11,039 nucleotides of DNA, taken from Bacillota bacterium. Its GTDB lineage: Bacteria > Bacillota > Proteinivoracia > UBA4975. Below, piece after piece: positions 6,459 through 11,039 of this stretch. The stretch is from assembly GCA_012727415.1 (NCBI GenBank), contig JAAYHI010000062.1:1-11039 (forward strand), given 5' to 3'. The translations under genes were made by a program, and so were the position numbers. The notes under the pieces are model-generated. The model had not been told where the DNA came from, did not search any database, and saw only the letters and a list, made by a program, of their open reading frames with translations. The stretch's first letter is position 1. Each line of letters starts with the position of its first letter.

Positions 6459-6560
6459 AGTTAAGAGGGGGATAACTGGTAAAGCTTTTGGATAATTTAA
6501 TTATAGCTCAAATTTCGCCGGTCATGGTTAAGAGTACATGAAATTACTGTCACAATTGTG

Positions 6561-7745
6561 TTACAAAGGGCATACCGGCGGCATCTCTTGCTTGTGCCGC
6601 GAGCGCAGGACCGCCCTTTCTATTTTTTCAACAGCATCAGCATCAGTAGTACCCGACAAAATGTACTCATCCAGCTGCCGGTACGAAAAGCCCAGCTCAT
6701 CTTCGTCGGTTAACCCCGGCATTAAGCCTGCGGAAGGCCTTTTCTCAATAATCTTTTCCGGCAACTGCAGAAACCGGGCCAATTCCCAGACCTGGTGTTT
6801 AACAAGGGCGCCAATGGGCTCGAGATCGACGCCGGCGTCACCATACTTAGTGAAAAAACCAGTTATTATTTCGGACTTATTGCCGGTGCCCACCACTAGG
6901 CAATTGCTCTTGGCAGCAAGGTAGTATAAGGCAGCCATGCGCAGGCGGGGCTTAATATTTGCCGCCGCCAAATCGGCTCCAGCTGGCTCTCTGGTGTTGA
7001 AGGCAGCAAGAAAACTGTGGTAAACCGATTCCAGGTTGATCTCAACTGCCCTTAAGCCCAGGTGCCGGGCCACCAACCAGGCATCTTCGACATCCTCAGG
7101 GCTGCTTTCCACCGGCAGGATGACAGCCAGGGTATCTTGGGGATAAGCCTTTTGGGCCAAGGCTGCTACAACGGCAGAGTCGATGCCGCCACTGAGGCCC
7201 AGGACACAGCCTTTCGCCCCGGCTGCGCTGACCTTCTCTTTCAGCCAGGCGACAATCTTTGCAGTTACCTCCTGGTAATCCACCATCAATCCCTCCTCAG
7301 GCAAGGCTTCTTCGGAAAACAGCAATAAACCGGCAGAGGCGAGGGCCGCAGCGGCCACTCCCCGACCAGGGACTACCGAGCCCTGAAAGCTGCCATCGTA
7401 GACAGAGCGAATGCCGCAACTGGGACTGCGTTCCTTTAGAATTGCCGCCCTGGCGCCAAACTCCAGAGCCTTGTCCACGGCGATGCGTCCGCCCCTGCGA
7501 AAAATAGCGCTGACATCCTTACCGGACCGGGTCAACACCGAGGCGCAGCCCTGCAGAACCTGCAGTCCGCTGCCCCCAATGATCTCGGAAGGTTCCCGGG
7601 GGACAGCCAGGCCCCCCTCAACTTCCGGGCAGACAACAATATAGTCCTTGCCCTTCAAAAAAGCCATTACTGTTTCGTTGCGGTTACTTTCGCCATTATA
7701 CTTGCAACAGCAGCCAAGGAGACAGGCGCTGACCACAAATCGCAT
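6561..7745 (-). CDS. nadE: Fusion of DUF523/TudS-like desulfidase with ammonia-dependent NAD synthetase
   Basis: Residues 1-145 are a DUF523 domain, the family of the thiouracil desulfidase TudS: VSACLLGCCCKYNG, VVCPEVEGGLAVPREPSEI, AAILKERSPSCG, VYDGSF. The three cysteines expected to hold a [4Fe-4S] cluster are C8, C39 and C110 (extra C12-C14 nearby). Residues 154-394 are a full-length NadE, which amidates deamido-NAD with ATP and ammonia: SGGIDS (185-190), GTGNKSE (286-292), KYGDAGVDLEPI (300-311), KRPSAGL (335-341), TDEDELG (346-352). No glutaminase domain is present. The ATG forms TAATG with the upstream gene's stop, so the two are coupled. An internal start with a strong ribosome site lies at the joint. 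Assignment of both domains is firm; what links desulfuration and NAD synthesis is unknown. Confidence 0.95.
   Translation of the reverse strand: MRFVVSACLLGCCCKYNGESNRNETVMAFLKGKDYIVVCPEVEGGLAVPREPSEIIGGSGLQVLQGCASVLTRSGKDVSAIFRRGGRIAVDKALEFGARAAILKERSPSCGIRSVYDGSFQGSVVPGRGVAAAALASAGLLLFSEEALPEEGLMVDYQEVTAKIVAWLKEKVSAAGAKGCVLGLSGGIDSAVVAALAQKAYPQDTLAVILPVESSPEDVEDAWLVARHLGLRAVEINLESVYHSFLAAFNTREPAGADLAAANIKPRLRMAALYYLAAKSNCLVVGTGNKSEIITGFFTKYGDAGVDLEPIGALVKHQVWELARFLQLPEKIIEKRPSAGLMPGLTDEDELGFSYRQLDEYILSGTTDADAVEKIERAVLRSRHKQEMPPVCPL
7284..7300 (-). promoter_or_regulatory. Internal ribosome site and ATG at the DUF523-NadE joint
   Basis: On the minus strand GAGGAGGGATTGATG gives a strong ribosome site 4-6 bases before an in-frame ATG at 7286 (codon 154). 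It falls exactly where standard NadE proteins begin (MVDYQEVTAKIV). It would allow a free 241-residue NadE beside the fusion, and it suggests two formerly separate genes joined by loss of a stop codon. Confidence 0.6.
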
Positions 7746-8461
7746 TATTCCACTACAGGCCTCACGAGGGCAAGGGGGGTCATGGTAATTGTCTGACCCA
7801 TGGGGTTGTCCCTTAGGACGTCAGCAAAATCAATCTGGCGCAATTGGGGATTTGACCAGCCCTTTATGCTGCCGCCCAGGTCATTGATATCGGCAATTAC
7901 AACGGGATAGCCACAGGAAGCTGAAATGTCGCTGGCCAGCTTATTGGGATCCGGCAAGGGAAGAATTACCTTGGTCCAGTATGGTCCGTCGGGGCCGCCG
8001 CTTTGACCGTCGATAGAGCGGACCTTATCTCCTGCCACCCGGTAAAACCAACCCTTTAAGCCAAAGAGCTTGGTAATCGCGCTTACCACCGCAGCCAGCA
8101 AGATGCGCCAAAGGCCTGCCAGTTCAATGGCCACCTGCATCTTTTCGGGAGTGCCAATTCCCCTGCCATGCTTGGTGCGCTTGACATACTTGTACAACCG
8201 CCGCGCCCACCAACCTGGTTTAATTTGACTTTGGTCCACTGCCAAACCGATAGCATTGGCTACCATCGTTTCGCTGATGACAACACAATCTCCCGCTTGA
8301 TAGATGTCCTCCACATAGCGGACAATCACCTGGGCCACATCTTCTCCTTCAGTGATAAAATGCGTCTTTACTAGAATGCGAAGGTATTTCTTGCCGTTAC
8401 TCTCGATCTCTGACTGCCAAGTCTGTCCTACAGCCAGTCCTTTTCCTTTTGCTTCGCCCAT
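7745..8461 (-). CDS. CofE-like protein (coenzyme F420-0:L-glutamate ligase family)
   Basis: The 238-residue protein resembles the CofE ligase fold as found in many bacteria: CVVISETMVANAIG, IKPGWWARRLYKYVKR, a segment rich in small residues (LAGLWRILLAAVVSAITKLFG), GWFYRVAGDKV, SIDGQSGG and VVIADINDLGGSIKGWS. CofE adds glutamate to F420-0 with GTP. The window contains no other F420 gene, and this branch is widespread in Bacillota that are not known to make F420, so the substrate may differ. The ATG at 8461 follows AAAGGA. It overlaps the TudS-NadE gene by one base and leads that operon. It is cytoplasmic by sequence; the hydrophobic segment looks like part of the fold rather than a membrane helix. 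Confidence 0.78.
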   Translation of the reverse strand: MGEAKGKGLAVGQTWQSEIESNGKKYLRILVKTHFITEGEDVAQVIVRYVEDIYQAGDCVVISETMVANAIGLAVDQSQIKPGWWARRLYKYVKRTKHGRGIGTPEKMQVAIELAGLWRILLAAVVSAITKLFGLKGWFYRVAGDKVRSIDGQSGGPDGPYWTKVILPLPDPNKLASDISASCGYPVVIADINDLGGSIKGWSNPQLRQIDFADVLRDNPMGQTITMTPLALVRPVVE

Positions 8462-8493
8462 TCCTATCAGTCCTTTCAGCTATCGCTGCCATG

Positions 8494-8514
8494 ATTATAC
8501 TCTTTCCCGGGAAA
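8494..8514 (-). promoter_or_regulatory. Promoter -10 box and palindromic operator of the CofE-like/TudS-NadE operon
   Basis: A perfect TATAAT (8494-8499, minus strand) lies about 32 bases before the gene's ATG. A perfect 12-bp palindrome TTTCCCGGGAAA (8503-8514) sits in the spacer just upstream of it. The -35 region is weak, as at regulated promoters. The binding protein is unknown. Confidence 0.5.
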
Positions 8515-8572
8515 AAATGAAATGCCTGTACATGGACTGTACGTATTATTCCGCTTTGCTGCCGGCTTATCC

Positions 8573-8602
8573 TTGTCGCTGCAGGAAAAAGTATGCTATA
8601 GT
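8573..8602 (+). promoter_or_regulatory. Putative promoter of the YchF-like gene
   Basis: TTGTCG (8573-8578), 18 bases, and an extended -10 TATGCTATAGT (8592-8602) lie about 36 bases before the GTG start. It diverges from the promoter of the CofE-like operon, with about 75 bases between the two -35 regions. Confidence 0.55.
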
Positions 8603-8638
8603 AATTTAGTCAAACCTCTAGTATAGGAGTTGAGCCCG

Positions 8639-9694
8639 GTGCTTACATGCGGAATGGTCGGCTTGCCCCTTTCCGGCAAGACTACTTTATTTTCACTGCT
8701 CACTGGTTATATCCCCCCGGAGGGAAAAACTTCTGCCATTGCCATGGCAGACGTCCCTGACTCCAGGGTGGATTTCCTGGAGAAGATGTACAAGCCCCGC
8801 AAGACTGTTTACGGGCAAATCCAGGTTACAGATTTGGCGGGCCTCAGCGAGGGAACAGGCAAGACCGCTGCATTTCTGGATTCTATTCGCCCTGCCCACG
8901 CTTTAATTCATGTCATTCGGGCTTTCGCAGGCACTTTCCCCCATCCCCTGGGCACTATTGATCCCCTGCGGGACTTCAACATAGTCAATCATGAATTGCT
9001 GCTGGCTGACATGGCCTTGGTGGAAACCCGCCTCGACAGGATCAAAACTGCCTCCAAGATCAAGGGTTCTGCCAAAGAGCAATTGCCGGTATTGGAAAAA
9101 TGCCTTCAACACCTCTTAGAAGAAAAGCCCATGTCGATGCTGCAGCTGGGTGAAGATGAAAGGCAACTGCTCCAAGGCCTTGTCTTCTTTACAGACAAAC
9201 CGCAACTGCTGGTGGTCAACCTGTCTGAGGAGGATGTGGGAAAAAATCCTGCCTGGCTCAGCACTCTTGAGGCTTTAAGTAATGAGAAGGGATGGCGCCT
9301 CCTGGCATTATCGGCCAAAATAGAAGGGGAAATCTCCCAGTTAACTCCCGAAGAGCAATCAGTCTTTATGAAAGAACTCAACATTTCTGAACCGGGAACA
9401 GCCCTGGTCGCCCGGGAAGCCTATGCCCTCCTCGGCCTCATTTCTTTCTTCACTGTAGGCAGCGATGAAGTCCGGGCATGGGCCCTGAAAAACGGCGGCA
9501 CTGCCCTGGATGCCGCCCGCACAATCCACAGCGATCTGGCGAGGGGCTTCATTCGCGCTGATGTCATGAGTTATCAGGACCTAAAGGAACTGGGCAGTGA
9601 AACCGCAGTCAAAGAAAAGGGCCTTGCCCAGTTAGTGGGCAAGGATTACGTGGTCAGGGACGGAGATATTGTACACATCCGCTTTAATGTATAG
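8639..9694 (+). CDS. YchF/Obg-type GTPase-like protein with DUF933 (TGS) C-terminus
   Basis: The 351-residue protein has the YchF layout: an N-terminal G domain with a P-loop GLPLSGKTTLF (8-18), the VTDLAGLSEGTGKTAAFLDSIR switch segment, DPLRDFNIVNHELLLADM, a coiled-coil stretch, the NLSE segment at the place of the base-recognition motif, and the C-terminal TGS/DUF933 domain (FFTVGSDEVRAWALKNG ... GKDYVVRDGDIVHIRFNV). It is shorter than housekeeping YchF (about 365), and its P-loop (PLSGKT for PNVGKS) and switch region differ, so it is probably a paralogue rather than YchF itself. Nucleotide preference is uncertain. I chose the GTG at 8639 because AGGAG precedes it by 9 bases; a TTG at 8630 lies too close to that site. 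It is transcribed alone. Confidence 0.85.
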   Translation: MLTCGMVGLPLSGKTTLFSLLTGYIPPEGKTSAIAMADVPDSRVDFLEKMYKPRKTVYGQIQVTDLAGLSEGTGKTAAFLDSIRPAHALIHVIRAFAGTFPHPLGTIDPLRDFNIVNHELLLADMALVETRLDRIKTASKIKGSAKEQLPVLEKCLQHLLEEKPMSMLQLGEDERQLLQGLVFFTDKPQLLVVNLSEEDVGKNPAWLSTLEALSNEKGWRLLALSAKIEGEISQLTPEEQSVFMKELNISEPGTALVAREAYALLGLISFFTVGSDEVRAWALKNGGTALDAARTIHSDLARGFIRADVMSYQDLKELGSETAVKEKGLAQLVGKDYVVRDGDIVHIRFNV

Positions 9695-9700
9695 GCAAAA

Positions 9701-9725
9701 TAACCCGTCTGCAAAAGACGGGTTA
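9701..9725. terminator. Bidirectional terminator between the YchF-like gene and the four-cysteine gene
   Basis: A perfect 10-bp stem, TAACCCGTCT with AGACGGGTTA around five bases, lies 6 bases after the YchF-like stop codon. AAGTTTATTT follows on the plus strand, and a short T run (TTTTGCC) on the minus strand. It serves both converging transcripts. Confidence 0.75.
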
Positions 9726-9728
9726 AGT

Positions 9729-9860
9729 TTATTTGCGAGGTACAAATGAATCTCGGGGGCAATTGCGGGAATTCATACTTCCCTTTACAGGTTGGCCAAA
9801 ACAGCGGCCATTTTCACCTTTTTCAGGGGTAAAATTTGCGCAATCTTTGCACCTGGTCAT
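9729..9860 (-). CDS. Small four-cysteine protein, 43 residues
   Basis: Reading from an ATG at 9860 with an excellent ribosome site (GAGGTGA) gives 43 residues: MTRCKDCANFTPEKG, then GRCFGQP and SRNCPRDSFVPRK. Cysteines are at 4, 7, 20 and 34. The pattern CxxCxxF ... GxC ... RxCPxxF resembles the small iron-sulfur domains seen as subunits of some glycyl-radical enzymes (benzylsuccinate synthase beta/gamma-like), and also simple zinc knuckles. No glycyl-radical enzyme lies in the window. It is the last gene before the shared terminator and probably follows the PrcB-like gene. Coding seems likely from the ribosome site and cysteine spacing; function is unknown. Confidence 0.68.
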   Translation of the reverse strand: MTRCKDCANFTPEKGENGRCFGQPVKGSMNSRNCPRDSFVPRK

Positions 9861-9876
9861 TTCTTTCACCTCACTT

Positions 9877-9897
9877 CGGTTAATAACAGTTTAACCG
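9877..9897. promoter_or_regulatory. Inverted repeat before the four-cysteine gene
   Basis: CGGTTAA and TTAACCG form a perfect 7-bp inverted repeat around seven bases, ending 17 bases before the ATG at 9860. There is no T run after it in the minus sense, so it looks more like an operator or a leader hairpin than a terminator. Confidence 0.35.
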
Positions 9898-9924
9898 CAA
9901 AAGGCAAAAGATATTTATACAGGC

Positions 9925-10407
9925 CTATTCCCCGTCCAGCCGTGCAACCTCTACGCTGGCCAAAACCTTTTCGCCTGCATCAATAAAGGTAACCCGAGGG
10001 GGACATTTGCCGGCGGCGGCTATTCTAACCACTGTCCGCGGATATGTAAGCACATGGGTGACCATATCCCAAGGCTTTGGCCTGATAAAGGATGCTGTAA
10101 TAACGGCCTCTGACTTATCCATGTGGGGGTTGCCCAGGTGAACGGCATATCCGCCTGTTGGACACTCGCCCATCCTCGCTGCCAAGTACAAATCTCCCTC
10201 CAGAAAAAATGCACCATATCCTTCGCTGCACTTATCCCTGTCCAGCCACAATAAGATTTCCCGGGGGAGTTCCGGCTCAGCAACCTGCTCCAATGGCAAC
10301 AGCGTCAACTCCTCACCTCCAAAATACACGACCTGTGCGCCAATGGTTACTATTAAGGTAAGCATAGTCCCTGCAATTATTATTAGCCTTGGTATTTTTT
10401 TAGACAT
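9925..10407 (-). CDS. Membrane-anchored protein with PrcB C-terminal-type domain
   Basis: A 160-residue protein with an N-terminal signal anchor (about 6-28, PRLIIIAGTMLTLIVTIGAQVVYF) and an outer domain. The segment PTGGYAVHLGN (83-93) followed by VTHVLTYPRTVVRIAAAG (116-133) fits the PrcB C-terminal domain pattern (TGGY then a YP strand). That domain is named from a protease-complex protein of oral spirochaetes and occurs in many uncharacterised Bacillota proteins. Cysteines 60, 82 and 135 are of unknown role. The ATG follows GGGAGGAG by 5 bases. A strong hairpin divides it from the MurE-like gene upstream; no protease gene is visible nearby. The domain call is by pattern and moderately sure. 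Confidence 0.6.
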   Translation of the reverse strand: MSKKIPRLIIIAGTMLTLIVTIGAQVVYFGGEELTLLPLEQVAEPELPREILLWLDRDKCSEGYGAFFLEGDLYLAARMGECPTGGYAVHLGNPHMDKSEAVITASFIRPKPWDMVTHVLTYPRTVVRIAAAGKCPPRVTFIDAGEKVLASVEVARLDGE

Positions 10408-10427
10408 AAAACTCCTCCCTTGCCCAA

Positions 10428-10455
10428 AGGAATAATCCTGGCCCCCCAGGATTAT
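10428..10455 (-). terminator. Hairpin at the end of the MurE-like gene, likely a weak terminator
   Basis: A perfect 10-bp inverted repeat ATAATCCTGG / CCAGGATTAT around four bases (10432-10455) includes the stop codon of the MurE-like gene. On the minus strand it is followed only by TCCTTTGG, so termination may be partial and read-through into the PrcB-like gene is likely. Confidence 0.55.
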
Positions 10456-11039
10456 GCTGTCGTCTCTGTGCCTGCTGCCGTTTCTTCCTGAGCGGCTCTC
10501 ATAAAGAAGTTTGCAACTGCTTGATGGTCGGAATAGGGTATGGCTTGTCCCTTTACCAGCTTGTACTTTTGATGGCCAAATCCCGCCAGAGCAACAATAT
10601 CCCCGGCCCGGGCCAAAGACAGGGCCTTTTCTATCGCCTGCTCCCGCTGCACAATGCGAATATATTTTTTCGAGGTAAACCCCTGCACGATTTCATCAAT
10701 AATGGCGTCGGGATCTTCATATTTTGGTTGCGTACTGGTGACAATGACGACGTCGCCATACTTCTGGGCAATGGCTGCCATTTGCGGCCGCTTGCCCTTA
10801 TCGCCGTTGCCAACGGCGCCAAAGACTACAATCAGACGCTTGTCGGCAATGCCCTTGAGGCCCTTTAACAGACTTTCCAGGGCTGCCGGAGTGTGGGCAA
10901 AGTCAATGAAAATGTCGAAATCCTGGCCAAAATCCACTTTCTCCATGCGCCCCGGCACCTGATGCAGCTGAGTCAGCCCCTGGCGAATCAGCTCAGAAGG
11001 AATCCCCAGCCCCCAGGCAGTTGCCGCCGCGGCCAAAGC
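10452..11039 (-). CDS. MurE-like Mur ligase, C-terminal part, 5' end beyond the window
   Basis: The last 195 residues of a Mur ligase, open to the right edge. VPGRMEKVDFG, the DFAHTPAALESLL segment, LIVVFGAVGNGDKGKRPQMAAIA and IVTSTQPKYEDPDAIIDEI place it with MurE (UDP-MurNAc-dipeptide:diamino-acid ligase) rather than MurC, D or F. Three usual MurE motifs are changed: GDRDKGKRP is GNGDKGKRP, the DNPR substrate motif is TQPK, and GKGHE is GFGHQ. In MurE the Arg of DNPR and the Glu of GKGHE bind meso-diaminopimelate. This is therefore probably a paralogue adding a different amino acid or acting on another substrate, not the housekeeping MurE. The N-terminal and ATP-binding domains lie outside. 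It heads a unit continuing with the PrcB-like and four-cysteine genes. Confidence 0.85.
   Translation of the reverse strand, partial: ALAAAATAWGLGIPSELIRQGLTQLHQVPGRMEKVDFGQDFDIFIDFAHTPAALESLLKGLKGIADKRLIVVFGAVGNGDKGKRPQMAAIAQKYGDVVIVTSTQPKYEDPDAIIDEIVQGFTSKKYIRIVQREQAIEKALSLARAGDIVALAGFGHQKYKLVKGQAIPYSDHQAVANFFMRAAQEETAAGTETTA

Noticed and set aside
6551..6560. Palindrome CACAATTGTG right after the nadE stop codon
   Set aside because: Short, AT-rich at its centre and not linked to a promoter or T run; chance is likely.
8526..8542. Direct repeat CTGTAC-N5-CTGTAC between the divergent promoters
   Set aside because: Only two 6-base copies; GTAC is itself palindromic, so the repeat is weak evidence of an operator.

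Overview
The window looks like chromosomal DNA of a spore-forming, anaerobic-type Bacillota (Clostridia or a neighbouring class) of middling GC. The reasons are a yebC–bofC-like–ruvC–ruvA–ruvB–queA block of the kind common in that group, a SigI/RsgI sigma/anti-sigma pair, a BofC-like protein, GGAGG-type ribosome sites, and GTG starts used beside ATG. There are no rRNA or tRNA genes, no CRISPR array and no recognisable insertion sequence or prophage gene. Most of the window is ordinary core genome; the unusual material is in a few places.

Left part (1-2931, minus strand): the 5' three quarters of queA with its own promoter, a terminator, and a sigI-rsgI operon. Both sigI and rsgI are interrupted by reading-frame shifts. 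The rsgI shift lies in a run of nine C (coding strand) just after the membrane segment; the sigI shift lies in the region-2 coding part. A promoter of the kind SigI itself uses (ACCCCC ... CGAA) precedes sigI. RsgI ends in a long Lys/Gly/Asn-rich tail and seems to lack the Asn-Pro self-cleavage pair of its family.

Middle part (2932-6434, minus strand): ruvB, ruvA and ruvC (Holliday-junction branch migration and resolution) overlap by 4 bases at each junction. Upstream lie a BofC-like membrane-anchored protein, whose ribosome site is buried in a hairpin, and yebC. Small terminator-like hairpins suggest the block is broken into sub-units of expression.

Right-centre part (6435-8629, minus strand): an operon of a CofE-like (F420-0:gamma-glutamyl ligase family) protein and a fused protein, DUF523/TudS-like desulfidase plus ammonia-dependent NAD synthetase. 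A strong ribosome site and in-frame ATG remain exactly at the fusion joint, so free NadE may also be made. Its promoter holds a perfect 12-bp palindrome.

Right part (8630-11039): a divergently transcribed YchF/DUF933-type GTPase (plus strand) ends at a terminator that also serves the facing minus-strand genes. Those are a 43-residue four-cysteine protein, a membrane-anchored PrcB-type domain protein, and the C-terminal part of a MurE-like ligase whose substrate-recognition motifs differ from standard MurE. Apart from the two frameshifts, I see no wholly new multi-gene system. The best leads are the homopolymer-interrupted rsgI, the TudS-NadE fusion with a preserved internal start, and the atypical MurE-like ligase.
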